A DNA stretch of 64,000 nucleotides from Eumeta japonica (taxonomy: Eukaryota; Arthropoda; Insecta; Lepidoptera; Psychidae). The stretch spans positions 310,001 to 374,000 of the forward strand of contig BGZK01000090.1 of the NCBI GenBank assembly GCA_005406025.1, read 5' to 3'. The notes beneath the pieces were generated by a model that ran no database searches, was not told where the DNA came from, and worked only from the letters and a program-made list of their open reading frames with translations. The first letter of the stretch is position 1. Every line of letters starts with the position of its first letter. Shown here piece after piece: positions 9,646 to 20,450 of the stretch. The position numbers and the translations under genes were made by a program.

Positions 9646-10435
9646 TGGGCGTGTGCGCATTCGTTGCATATTTTTGAATACAGTACACTAAGCATTAAAT
9701 ACTGCCGCTGTGAAGTTAGTCACGAAAGCGTCGCAATGGCGTAAAATAGGAAGCAGGGGATGGGGGAGCGTTGTACCTGCGCATCGCACCGTTCACAGGC
9801 CACTCAGACCGGCAGAGTTTCGTGCGTTGTACTGTACGTGTAATTGTGCGTTTATATGAGTATGCGAGTACAGACACATGAATTTAAGCGCTTACAATGA
9901 TACATTATAACTTTGTACACACTTTATTTATTATATTTCCTATCAACTATTATTCATCTATATGTCATATTACTCATCTGTATTTCATCTATAAACCTTT
10001 TCTGAACGTCAGCAATACAACATCTTTGTAAGCGACACGAATTTTATCCTTTTGGCATGTTTTTACTTCGGTCGAACAGGAGAGGCAAGTTATAAGGGAT
10101 GACCGGAAAGGAAAAGACGCACCAACGGTGTACCGAGTGAAAAAGCGGTGAATGAGAAGCAGGAGCGAAAGGTTCGGAAAAGGGCGAAGAAGTGTACCGA
10201 AAGGTGACGCCACATCCGTTTCACGAGAAGAAGCCCGCATCGACTCATACCGACGCGTTTCCAATGATAATGAGGTTGGTGGATCTGCTGTCGGCATACC
10301 ACACTGATGGGCTCACCTCGATGTCCGGACATTGCAGGAGCTCTGGGTAAAGTAGTACGTGTTTCGATGTACACGATATCTTCTCCACATCGAGTTGATA
10401 ACGACTTGACTTCTATTAAGTTATTATGTAGCATG
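9646..10435. other. GC-richer segment with no gene recognised
   Basis: The parts at 9700-9840 and 10030-10430 have higher GC than their flanks, and minus-strand frames of 102-114 codons are open across the second part. The translations are arginine/cysteine/histidine-rich without motifs. I rate them as chance frames in a GC-rich repeat or promoter-like sequence. Confidence 0.35.
10386..10414 (+). repeat. 29 bp repeat shared with 26028-26057
   Basis: CACATCGAGTTGATAACG, then [A/G]CTTGAC and [T/A]TCTA, occurs at both places in the same orientation with two differences. The flanks do not match well, so this is a short core of an unidentified repeat or a conserved motif. Confidence 0.5.
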
Positions 10436-11814
10436 ACCGAGCAGACGTATATAAGGTTGCCTTGTGTGCGTTGTATGTGAGCACACGCATGCGTCTCTGT
10501 GTGTGTGTATTTTACGTGGTGTATAGTGTACTTAAATAATTACATACGTTTTGATGATTTCGCTTTGTTTTTCCTATATTTTGTTTTGTCTTACATTAAA
10601 TATGAAATTGAATCTGGTGGAACTTGTAATTGGCTCTGTTAATATATGTTTTGGGAGACTTTAATTTTGAATTTTTATAGCTATAAATTTGTTTCATCCC
10701 AATAAATAAATAAAAAGGATGCTTTTATTATGAATAGCAGACCAATTAATGTGCGAAAAATTATAGATAATTGCGAAAAATATTATATTAGAAAACGAAT
10801 GGGATTCTATTAAAGCATCACTGAATGGATTTTTTGGACAATATTGTGCCTAAAATAATACACTGGTTTTTTTTTAAATAATCATCCCGCGTGGAAATAC
10901 TTTTGCAAAATTTTCTTCTTAATTTGACTAGCAAAAATTGTTTTGATATCTGAAAGTAAAAATCACACAAAATAAAGTTTTCTTTAACTTCAAATTGCTA
11001 TTTGGTATTTTAATTTAGATTTTTCGGAGACTTTCTTGATGAGAAGACAGGTACCGAAAGAAGTATAAATATTTAAAGCTTTTTTGATACGGAAAATATA
11101 CGATTATAGATTTTAAGGACATGCCTCCTACTTTTACAAAATAACAAATGCTATAATATTTTGTTTAAACAACTGCAGATACGGCATCGATTTCCAAACA
11201 TAATTTATCATATGATGTGAGATTTTTACTAGAACATGTAGTGAACGCATGAACGAACGAATCACAAAATTAGACATGATTGGTTAAAAATTCCCTTCGT
11301 TACTCAGATAAGAATATAACACAAAATCCATTACACGCAGTGTTGTACCATTATTTCTTTATCAGTAATTTTCGAGATCTCACCACGCACACGCGTTTTC
11401 GCAACATCACAGACGTTGGCCAACTGTTATTGTTTACGCTGCGTCCGCGGCGGCGTACGCGGTGGCTGTGGGGTAACGTGCGTTATTCACAATTATTGCG
11501 ATATCTTCACGGCTGCTGCCATGCGGCACGGGCACGTTTCCGTCCATTGTTGGAAGCGCTGACGCAGGCTCTATCGTATAATGGCGTTCGTTGCTAGACA
11601 AAAATATAAATAGATGAATACATCGATGGTCAACTGCTCAAAGCGGACACATTGATGCTGATGCGATTTCAACTTAAATATTTCAATTGAAATCATAATG
11701 GATTTCCGTTGTTATTGTGCTGAGCGTTAAGGGTTTGTGAAAGTAAATAAAAAAAATAGCCCATCTAAATTTATTTAGAAAAATTTAGAAAAAAAACGCA
11801 ACCACTGAAACCAC
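10436..11814. other. AT-rich DNA with a GC island near 11370-11590
   Basis: Most of the stretch is AT-rich. A GC-richer island at 11370-11590 contains GCGTCCGCGGCGGCGTACGC and one open frame of 105 codons that starts in AT-rich sequence and has no motifs. A short GT run lies at about 10497-10508. No gene is supported. Confidence 0.4.
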
Positions 11815-11960
11815 TCATAATCAATTCCGCGTTGAATTGTCATGGTACATCGGTACGTTCGGCAGTTATTAACTAATGCTCGAACAAAGAAAAATCGTTT
11901 TCGTAATACACACACACACACACATATATATATAAGGGTGCCTCCCTTATATATATATAA
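11815..11960 (+). repeat. 3' part of a Lepidoptera repeat ending in CA/TA microsatellite and hairpin
   Basis: 'attccgcgttgaat', 'ggtacgttcggcagtt' and 'gaacaaagaaaa' match the segment at 40290-40400 in order. The tail is an (AC)n run (11908-11923) and then a perfect hairpin with 14 bp arms TATATATATAAGGG and a 5 bp loop (11925-11957). Microsatellite growth at repeat tails is common in Lepidoptera. Confidence 0.55.
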
Positions 11961-12444
11961 TGTAACAGAAGCTGAAAATTTTTTTCAACAAATATTAACG
12001 TGTGGCACATACCGTTATCTTAAAAACACTTTATGGTTCCTAAGCAATTTTTCTGATTACTTCAATATTTTCGGAAATAATCGCTTCAAAAATTGCAGAA
12101 ATTGTGTCTCCCACTTTGTTTTCTAAACCGTAAGTCCAGAAAATATAACAAAAATAAAGAAGGTAACGCTTAAGAAATAATTTTAATGAAAAGTATTTTG
12201 AACATGATTGGATATAATGTGAGAAATATTTATGTTATTGCCAAAAAACTGCGTTTTTCAACAAAAGGACGTAAGTGCCATGAAAATACGCTCTTTTGCT
12301 GATGCACTTTAGTTTACACTACTTTAATAATAATAGTCGATATAACTACTTGTTTTTCTAGTTATAGGCGACTAAAGTGCTTATAAATATTCAGAGCCGG
12401 AAACATGGAAAAAGTGTAATAAAGTATTTTTTTTTCATCTGTAG
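11961..12444. other. AT-rich DNA, nothing recognised
   Basis: No coding or repeat signal that I can support. Confidence 0.45.
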
Positions 12445-12790
12445 TGCATTTTGGTATGATGGCTTCGGAACCCTTCCATGAGCGTGGTATATGATGGGTC
12501 CGACATGCTCTTGGCCAGTTTTTCTTGATATAAGTATGTCTGTCCTTAGACATGCCCTCAAATATATTTGTAGACGGATGACACATTTGCCGTTTCAGAT
12601 CTCTTATCCATTGCGTACGCACAGTCCCCCATAATCTTTCTACTACGAATTGAGAAGTTTTAACTCCGAACCTCCCAAGCTGATCCGGCGAGGGTCGAAG
12701 ATTGTTAATCACCGTCGCCCTCGACGCGATGAAAACGCTCGGAATCGATAGCGTGACGTGCCCTCAGAGGCACAGGGAGAGTGGTTTATA
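12445..12790 (-). repeat. Lepidoptera interspersed repeat ('ggccaagagcatgtcgg')
   Basis: On the minus strand the segment reads 'aagaaaaactggccaagagc', 'atgtcgga', 'ccacgctcat' and 'agggttccgaag', a pattern I recognise from a common Lepidoptera repeat. The upstream part contains 'ggatcagcttgggaggttcg'. A 116-codon minus-strand frame overlaps it but is probably incidental to the repeat. Confidence 0.55.
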
Positions 12791-15079
12791 ATTTGACTTA
12801 GATTAAAAAGTTACTGTTTTATCACCTTTGACGATAATTCGAATTCGGTACCTCGTTGTTTTTTTCTCTTGTTATTGAATTCTAGTAGTTGAATTATATT
12901 TGTTGATTACCAATAATTCCTTATTGAATTTATGCTTGACTGTACCTTAATCTGACAAAAAAAACATGCAGTACTTAATGGTATACATCTATTTACTTAG
13001 TCTCTTTATGCGCGCGTCGTATATAAATCACCACTAAATACCTTTAAACCGCCCGATAAAGCATTTAAAAAAGGAACAGATCGGGATCAACATCAATTAA
13101 TCGGTATCGAAACCGCTTAGATTTTATATACTATGTTCCCTATTAAATATTTATCCGGATTTAAATACCTTAGAATATGGTCGTAATTGTTTGTCCGTCA
13201 ATTGACCCGAAGGTCGCGATTCGAAGCGTCGCCTTAATACACAAAACATATTTCACGAATAATGGTTAACCCAGATAACCGCCGAATCTCTCGGCAACCG
13301 AGGTGGGCGTTTCAACACAACCACGTCGTGGTATATACCACCATTGTCTCGGGATGGTAACCGACTTTCACTGGTCCCAACCGTTACAATGCAGCACTTT
13401 AATATAGATTAGCTTAATTGTGAGGGCTCTTCGACGGGCCAACGATAGGTTTATTCGGTTATTAAACAAGAATAAAAAGATGGCGCCATCAAACGCCATG
13501 TATACACTACAATGGATGCTTTTCCATAGACCGCATGTTGGAACGAAGAACAATTGTGTTTCGGTTCTCTTGTAGAGTATAGACTTTGAAAACAGCAATT
13601 TTAGTCACTCTTTGGTCTTATCGTCACGTTTGGAGTGACGTTAATTTTTTGTTCTAGACATCATGTTTCTATTCTATGTCGGTTTATTGATTCTTCTAGA
13701 CAGATAATGAATAGTTTTAAGGATATTGATCAACGGTTAGAGGTTTTTGTAAATCAAATATGCCGTTACACACCTAAATCGAATACTACATAATCTATGT
13801 AGTTAGCTTTTAAAATACTAACATGTTCCAAAAATTCAAATACTAGAAGTCTTACTAGAAGCTTTCTAGAAGACTATAAATCAGTTATTTATATTTGACA
13901 AGAACTTTTTCAAAATAACAGCCGATTAATTAGTTTAACGGTCCGTGCTGATATTGTGGGGACTGTAAACGTATCATATTGATTTGAGAGCATTTTTCTT
14001 TACACACGTTATGACAAATAAAACATAAATTTATATTGCAATTTTAAGTTTGTTCAGTTTGAATAGTCTCATTTACGTGAGGGTGCATATTAAATAACAA
14101 AAACCTATTTGTATAATGTAAAATGACTCGAAATGTATAAAAAAAAAATTAGTAACAACACAGTAATAAATAGCCAGGTGAAGGTAAAAGTTTGCGATAA
14201 GCCGATAGCGTACGCGCACAGCTATATAAAGGTATTTTATAAATAAACAACTATTGACCGGTTATAGATTTAAATTTATTCACGTAAACAGCGATAATAG
14301 ACGGCAATTTAATAGGCGAACGCAACATTAAATTGAGTTAATTGAAGTCTAACTTCGCAACGGCCGCGCAAGGACTGCCATCCATCTCGGCCTGTTACAA
14401 TTATAAAAAAGATAGCTTGATATGGAAGAGGACCTTTTAAGTTTTTTTTTTTCACTTTTTTTTAAGAATGGCTATGGCTAGCTAAGCTATCATACCAAAC
14501 ACTCGGATTGACTTCCACGAATAATGCATATGTTTGTTGCATGTTTGAAATATGTCTCTTCTGTGAATGTATAATTTATGATTAACTTTCTTTTTGTGGA
14601 ATAGTTAAAATTTGTATTCAATGGCGAAATCACCGATGAGCAAATCAAAAATATGAAAAAGTATTGCTCTGGACAATAAATTTTCTTTGTTTTTTTTTTC
14701 TTTTTTTCTGCTCATTTAGAAACAAATATGGTCCTCTATAGCTTAATTTCAAAGATATTTTGATTTTAAATTTTTAAATAGTTTCGTTTTATGCAAATTT
14801 ATATAAAATTCTTAATGGTTTTTTTAATTAATTTGTAAATATTTCTCTTTATTTATTTATTTGTTTTTGCATCTTTCACAAATGAAACTTTATTTTATGT
14901 TCCCACGAACAGTTGTTTAAATTTTCGTTTAATTTAAGTAACTGTATTTGAATACAATTATTGTGTTACAGATGAAGCAAATTTTAGGTTGTAAATATGT
15001 TAAATTTTGACCTCACACATCACAGTGTGCGTTTATAGCACGAAGCACCAAGCATCTGACTTAAGGAAACCGAGCGGGT
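12791..15079. other. AT-rich DNA, nothing recognised
   Basis: A long AT-rich stretch. Small GC-richer patches occur at 13180-13360 and 14340-14390. No frame has coding character and no repeat family is recognised. Confidence 0.45.
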
Positions 15080-15385
15080 AGACCCGTTAATTTCCGATTC
15101 CCCTATAAACCAGTCCAAGTCCTGTTCCACGTAAGTCGGCCTGCTTCGGAGTTTCTTTGAAAGTAGCGCGGCAGTCGGCGGCGGGCGAGCGCTCGATCAA
15201 ATCGCATTGACCGAGTTACCAGATGTTCCGGCCTGCTGTCCACCACTGCAGACGGACCCGCATCCTCGCCGCCGGTCCATGGCCGCGGAGTCGATACCAG
15301 CATGTGATCCTTGTCCTCGTCTCGGTTTCGGTTCCTAGTTCCTAAAGGTTCCGGTATCACAGTCACCATCGGCGTTATAGAATTC
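15080..15385. other. GC-rich island
   Basis: This island is markedly GC-rich next to its surroundings. An 88-codon minus-strand frame covers most of it (Arg/Pro-rich, no motif). A donor-like CCAC|GTAAGT lies at 15125 on the plus strand. It could be a first exon or promoter region, or an old repeat; nothing decides between them. Confidence 0.35.
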
Positions 15386-15398
15386 GTCCGATATCAAT

Positions 15399-15406
15399 GT
15401 GTAAGG
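15399..15406 (+). repeat. Left target-site duplication of the hAT MITE
   Basis: GTGTAAGG directly precedes CAGGG and pairs with GTGTAGGG at 15633-15640. Confidence 0.85.
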
Positions 15407-15632
15407 CAGGGTTTCCCAAACTTATTTTTACTGTGACACCTTTGGGACTTTGTTATTTTTTTACGACGCCTCTCAACTAGCCCTAAAAAATATTTACTAA
15501 TTTTAGTACTGGCCTAGGGATGTTTGTCAGAATGCGCACGGCGCTCACTAAAGTAACCTGTAGCTCACTCTACTCGGTCGCATCAACATGCGACGCCCCA
15601 GGGCGTCACGACGCACAGTTTGGGAAGCCCTG
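15407..15632. mobile_element. 226 bp hAT-type MITE
   Basis: The element begins CAGGGTTTCCCAAACT and ends AGTTTGGGAAGCCCTG, a 16 bp terminal inverted repeat with one mismatch and the CAGGG start typical of hAT transposons. It is flanked by 8 bp duplications GTGTAAGG (15399-15406) and GTGTAGGG (15633-15640), identical at 7 of 8 positions; 8 bp is the hAT target-site length. It has no coding capacity, so it is non-autonomous. Confidence 0.9.
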
Positions 15633-15640
15633 GTGTAGGG
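15633..15640 (+). repeat. Right target-site duplication of the hAT MITE
   Basis: GTGTAGGG directly follows CCCTG; it differs by one base from the left copy. Confidence 0.85.
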
Positions 15641-16315
15641 AATTTTGGACTATCTTTTGTATTACTTTTTAGTTAATAGGTATGGAGAAAATTTAAAACA
15701 CTTACTTACCGTCAGGTGAAGACCATACTTACATAAATACGTATTTCTGTGACGCTTCATAGAATTATGATTTCGCCAGTGTAAATGAATAAAGCAGAAA
15801 GTTGATTGATTTCGAACTTGTGTCGCTTTTAGTGCAGGGAATAAATTTTTCAATACACATTTCGCCACACGATCTCCAACACAGCATACACGCTCAAATG
15901 AGCATACCGTTAAGGTGTCTATCGAGAAAAAAATACCGAGGTTTTATATTTTTCATATAAATTGATTTCTAGAGACAGTTCTATAACAGTAAATTTTAAT
16001 TACGAAACAAATAAATTAAAAATCGGACGGGTGAAAGTAGAACTCATGCCTTGATGGTTCTGTAAAAACGGGGTTCTCTTTTCAGAATAAAACTTGGGAA
16101 AAAGTTTTTCAGTCTTCAAATTTTGGAAAATTTTTAAACTCTGTAGCGGGATTGAGTATAAAAAATGTTGTCCTATAAGTTGGTCTGTCAAGGTCTTTAT
16201 TCGGTCTGCCAAGGTCTATAATTTCACTGCAAACGTCAGTTTGTAATCGCAGGTTTTTGATGTGAAACATCGATATGGGTGTTGGACTGGGGTAAAACCA
16301 AGACGTCTCATAATT
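15641..16315. other. AT-rich DNA, nothing recognised
   Basis: There are minus-strand frames of about 70 codons without motifs. A short local repetition occurs at about 16190-16215 ('tcaaggtctttattcggtct' / 'ccaaggtctat'). No supported feature. Confidence 0.4.
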
Positions 16316-16318
16316 AAA

Positions 16319-16456
16319 CAGACGCTTAGTTTTGGCCTACGTTGTCAGCGCCTAGCGCTGTGTGCAGGCAGAGGGTATGACGCGTTGGCTTGAGGCAATA
16401 CCGAAGGTCTCACACTTCGGAGACGCTTAGTTTTGACCTACGCCGTATGCGTCTGA
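16319..16456 (+). repeat. Pair of direct repeats about 101 bp apart
   Basis: GACGCTTAGTTTTGRCCTAC occurs near 16320 and near 16421, followed in both by CG then a GC-rich stretch. Small palindromes lie between and beside them: CAGCGC-CTA-GCGCTG and CCGAAG-8 bp-CTTCGG. Two units of a diverged tandem repeat are one explanation. Confidence 0.6.
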
Positions 16457-17145
16457 TCGTGTATTTCCTCTGGTGATGAAGCTTTTTATAAAGGTAAACA
16501 GTGATATCTATTTTTGAAATTTCTTCATTGTTTACAAAGTTTCCAAAATGAGTGACATCCAACATGTACGTTTCATATTTTGGCTATCATCGACCAACTG
16601 TAACTTTCATACAATCAAAGGATAGTCTACGAGAAACAAACTCTAGCGCTATTGTAATAGAATTAACTGATGAAATGTAATATTAAACGTGGTTAATGAG
16701 AACCATGAACTTCTTGTTTTTATTCACAACACCCGCCATCCTCATCTTATCCTAATTATAGTAATACAGTATACAACAGTTTTGATGTTTCACATCTACC
16801 GGGCGTCCCCTGACGCATACATTTTGGTTTTTTTTTATGTCATATAATAATAAAAAATTAACAGTTTAAATTTTTTTCCAATACATGGCCTGCAAGACCT
16901 TGCGTTTTGTCATATTTCATGATTATAGTTCAACGTAAAGTGCCGTATAGGTTTTGATGTGTGAGGTCGCGACTGTCAAAATATATGAGCCGTAACTTTC
17001 GAGGGTATGAGTAATAACCCTATGATTTATTTACCTTGATTTAGAAGCTCAAATTTTTCACACTTAAAAGGCACTGTGAACCTTATTATTTAAATCAATT
17101 TCAATATAATATCTATAGCCTTTCCCGAGGAAAAGTGTCTTGAAT
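16457..17145. other. AT-rich DNA, nothing recognised
   Basis: No supported coding or repeat feature. Confidence 0.4.
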
Positions 17146-17240
17146 AATAAAAAAGACAAACACACAGAAATACAGACAGACAGACAGGCAAGCAGACAGA
17201 GAGAAAGCCAGACGGACACCAAAGCGATCCTATTAGGTAC
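17146..17240 (+). repeat. CAGA-rich simple repeat, probable repeat-element tail
   Basis: 'aaaaaagacaaacacacag', then 'acagacagacagacaggcaa' and 'gcagacagagagaaagcc', form an imperfect (GACA)n tract. Such tracts are common in the tails of Lepidoptera interspersed repeats. Confidence 0.55.
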
Positions 17241-17819
17241 TAAATAAAAACTGAGAACACGATATATAATAAAAAGTAAAAATTATTTTGTATTAAAATA
17301 TAACTTAAAAATTATTTTGTACTAAAAACGTTATGGTTTTTCAACAGCTTCACTCGACTGTCATAAAAATATTAGTATTATTGAAAGAATTTCGGACGGA
17401 CACCCCGCCGCTCTCGTCAGCCTGTACATACGTATATACTTATGAACTCATAAAAATAAAATATATATAATGTAGAATATCAATATGAGTATTATTTTAA
17501 TTTATTATTTTTGCTTTCTGTACTATTATTATATCTGTTACCATTAGGAAGTAAGCAAATTTGCATCGTTACAAAAACACTAAAATAGTAAAGTTTCAAA
17601 TCAGCTATTTGTGTTGGTCAGCATTAACTTTTTTGGCAGAAGATCGGTGTAATGGTGTTCAGTGAACAACTCTTTCAAAACCAAGTGCTTTTGTACACAT
17701 TTTAATGTAAGAATTTATTCCTTCATTATTTGCAGTACAATCTGTCCATATAATGGAGGATATACCAAAGATAAGGTAAAGCGCGTATAATAAAGTTATC
17801 TATGACCTTATTACCGTCA
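17241..17819. other. AT-rich DNA, nothing recognised
   Basis: No supported feature. Confidence 0.4.
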
Positions 17820-17950
17820 AAAGCGGGCAGATCTAGTATTTGATAGACAGATCTATCAAAATCTAGATCTATCAAAGTTAATAGTAACTTTGAAAAGATC
17901 TAGCGAAAAGCACTCACTGTAGGTATGTTGACGTTGAAAAGATCTGCGGG
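17820..17950. repeat. Cluster of palindromes around AGATCT / GATCTA
   Basis: Two perfect 9 bp-arm inverted repeats with 4 bp loops lie close together: TTTGATAGA-CAGA-TCTATCAAA (17839-17860) and TCAAAGTTA-ATAG-TAACTTTGA (17872-17893). AGATCT or TAGATC words occur repeatedly, and 'ttgaaaagatct' is present twice. No known family is recognised. Confidence 0.6.
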
Positions 17951-17989
17951 CGGTCGCTTTATTATTTTATTAGTTATTATTTTTTATCC

Positions 17990-18420
17990 CGCGCAACGTT
18001 GGCGAGACGAGGAGTTATTTACTAAATGCAATTAATGGTGCATCCGACGCATAAACAGCTGTCGACTCGTATATACAAGGAAGCCAGCCGCCGCGTGCGT
18101 TCGTCGGCCGGTACGCAACTTAATCGACACTTCGCGCGCTTACCTCAGTGTCGAGGCATTCTCCCCCGCAATCTTTTTGAGATTGAGGGTCTCGGAACTG
18201 GGGGATGCGGGGTGCAGGGTGGGGGCTGCCGAAGACCTCGTCGACCGATGCGTTGACGATAAATGAACAGACGGCTCCGTGTGCTTTCCAAGGCACGAAG
18301 TGACTGGTGTCTTAATTTGACTTCTCAATTTCCTCGTGGTCGTGACCGAACCCAGTGCATCGTGGTTCCAAGCCAACGTTCATGACCACTGACCCAGCAC
18401 CGCTCATCGGCCGAGAACGT
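17990..18420. other. GC-rich island
   Basis: GC-rich sequence with opposing open frames of 76-78 codons, both low in motif content (Gly/Arg/Ser-rich). It contains a G-rich run near 18195-18230. It may be a promoter or an old exon; no gene is supported. Confidence 0.35.
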
Positions 18421-18839
18421 GTTATGATAGATTTGAATGAAATACGAGTTCAAAATTTAGAGAGCTTAAATCTCCATTCGATGCTTTCTTTTATATATTA
18501 GATTTTTATGTAAATGATGATTTTTTTCCAAAATTTAATAATTCTGAAAAAATGAACCCATTGTTCTCGTTATTTTTCATTATCCTTGTTATTTGATTTC
18601 GGATTAATATTTTTCACTATTACGCGGAATAATAATAACGCTGCGTACAGAACAGCATAATAATTATAAACAAAAATGAAATCACAGTAAATAAAATAAT
18701 TTAATATAACATGTAACTCGAAATGCAATTAGCGGATTTCCTCTAAAAAAGCAGACGTAAGACCGTATCCTTGTCGTTATAATGTATTTCACGTAATACA
18801 ATTTTAAAAATAACGTGAAAAATTTATCAAATTACGTCA
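18421..18839. other. AT-rich DNA, nothing recognised
   Basis: No supported feature. Confidence 0.4.
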
Positions 18840-19010
18840 ATTAGGTGGTTCATACCCCTCTCCCTCTTTAAATCCTCCCGAGCCCACCATTAGATATCCT
18901 CTTCCCTCAAAGACCCCGACAACGCAGAGGTGACTCCTCTAGGGTTGCGAGTGTCCATGGGCACCCGTGACCATCTACGCTTTAATGGATCGCCTGCTCG
19001 TGTGTCCCTC
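18840..19010 (+). repeat. 3' part of the 'ccggtggccc...gtgtccatgggc' Lepidoptera repeat
   Basis: 'gacaacgcagaggtgactcc', 'tctagggttgcgagtgtcc', 'atgggcacccgtgacc' and 'cgcctgctcgtgtg' match, in order, the ends of the copies at 41953-42177, 46700-46990 and 63640-63895. Only the 3' portion is present here. Confidence 0.65.
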
Positions 19011-19365
19011 AATTATGCTGTAAAAAAAATATTTCAAATGAGCGTTCGTTAAAGGACATGTTGAAGTGTTCGCATTTATATAACATCGCCGAAAGGCATA
19101 AGTAGCACCTGGACAACCGGGCTTCGCTTGAATTCGTTCAAGTGTGCCGTGGGAAAACGATAACCACACACGCGAATGTTTGCTTGCATTGATTTACACG
19201 AACATTTGATAGCAAAATTTACATATGTATTTTATTTATGCAATGCCGTCTGCAGTTTGCGTTATGTTAGTGCATTTGTTGTCGAAAACAAAAAGCGCGG
19301 CAACAGTGCAATTATTGGAAAATTGTACGAGATAATGTTTACAACCAATATTTACAATATATTTA

Positions 19366-19370
19366 TATTG

Positions 19371-19402
<32 letters not shown>

Positions 19403-19418
19403 TGTTATATATATATCA
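19366..19418. repeat. (TA)n microsatellite
   Basis: A nearly uninterrupted TA dinucleotide run with a few C/G interruptions. It causes the isoleucine/tyrosine-rich tail of the open frame crossing it, so that frame is not a gene. Confidence 0.9.
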
Positions 19419-19578
19419 CTTAAAATTATAAGATGAAATAAGCAGTTTTCGAACCGTCCGCGAAGGATTTTGTTTTGAGAATAAGCTGTAAATATATCGA
19501 GCGGTCGCAGTGCGGCAGCGGGCGTGACGCGTTAGCCCCGCGCCGCCCCGGACGGAGCTAACGGCCGATTCGATTCTC

Positions 19579-19625
19579 AGGGTTCCGTAGGGAGAAAGGG
19601 AAAACGGAACCCTTGTAAGATTTTC
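19579..19625 (+). repeat. Short 'agggttccg...cggaaccct' repeat end
   Basis: AGGGTTCCG and CGGAACCCT form 9 bp inverted arms around a 17 bp spacer (19579-19613), continuing 'tgtaagatttt'. This is the familiar terminus of a Lepidoptera interspersed repeat. A GC-richer patch precedes it (19490-19575). Confidence 0.55.
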
Positions 19626-19879
19626 TATGCGGAAAGTATGCAACATGCTAACTTGAAAATTTTGCTTAACGTGTCATTAACTGTAGGGAAACTGCAGGTT
19701 TATTTGACTGTGAAGTAATTACTGAAAAATTTTTTTTTAATACAAACAGGCTCTTACCTGTGAAAGCCTTTTCTCTTATACAGTATTGACTAGACGCTAT
19801 CCGCCCGTTTTGTTAGGCTTAAAGTAATATTTAAAATGATTATTTTCTTTTTATAATCCAAATATGCCCGTGGTTTCGC

Positions 19880-20062
19880 TCATACACATACATCCACATA
19901 ACTACAGATCCAGTACCCTCCATATCCATGCCCATATACACATCCACACACTTCCACATCCACTACACCTTCGTACCCCCGTACGCCCATACTCTTATTT
20001 TCCACGCACCCTCCACAAAACCACACACCACGTACCGAAGTATATCTACACCTCCCACACAT
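19880..20062 (+). repeat. CA/CCA-rich low-complexity block with strong strand asymmetry
   Basis: Across about 180 bp the plus strand is almost free of G and made of CACA, CCAC, CATCC and TACACC words. The long open frames on both strands here are caused by this composition and are not genes. It is best described as an interrupted, decayed CA-type microsatellite or minisatellite. Confidence 0.75.
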
Positions 20063-20194
20063 AACTTTATAGAAACAAATGAATACGACTATCAAATAAA
20101 TACAAAAATATTGTATTGTTTAATTTTTTTATGGCTACTTTACGGCATATCGAATCATGTATAGCCTATTATTGTGCAATCTCATGCACTTAAT

Positions 20195-20450
20195 TTCTAC
20201 CAATTTTCATCCAGATCAGTCAAACTGTTCTTAACTTCTAAAAGGATATGCTGACAAACAGACAGAGATAAAAATTTAGAAATTGTAAAATTACGGTCAG
20301 TGAGTCATAAAACAAACATTTATTACAAAATTTGATAAAAACTAGTGTGTAACAGATCCATGTAGTAGTATAGATAATTTTTATTAAATTAATAGTGATA
20401 CGAAACCCCTAATTATGCGAGTCCGTCTCACCCCTGGCCGGGTTGTTTTT
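20195..20450 (+). repeat. Repeat-element tails
   Basis: 'caattttcatccagatcagt' with 'acaaacagacagagataaaa' (20195-20290) is a typical insect repeat tail. 'gcgagtccgtctcacccctg' with 'gccgggttgttttttc' (20400-20450) matches the tail of the repeat at 5905-6320. Confidence 0.45.

Noticed and set aside
10090..10434. 114-codon minus-strand frame
   Set aside because: Composition comes from a GC-rich stretch; it overlaps another open frame and has no domain.
12362..12712. 116-codon minus-strand frame, looks protein-like at first sight
   Set aside because: The DNA matches a known type of Lepidoptera repeat; frames in several phases are open.
15125..15130. GTAAGT donor in the GC island at 15.1 kb
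   Set aside because: No open plus-strand frame with coding character ends there.
19176..19436. 86-codon plus-strand frame
   Set aside because: Its last third is the (TA)n microsatellite; the rest has no motif.
19864..20164. Opposing open frames at the CA-rich block
   Set aside because: Open because the sequence lacks G on one strand; low-complexity peptides.
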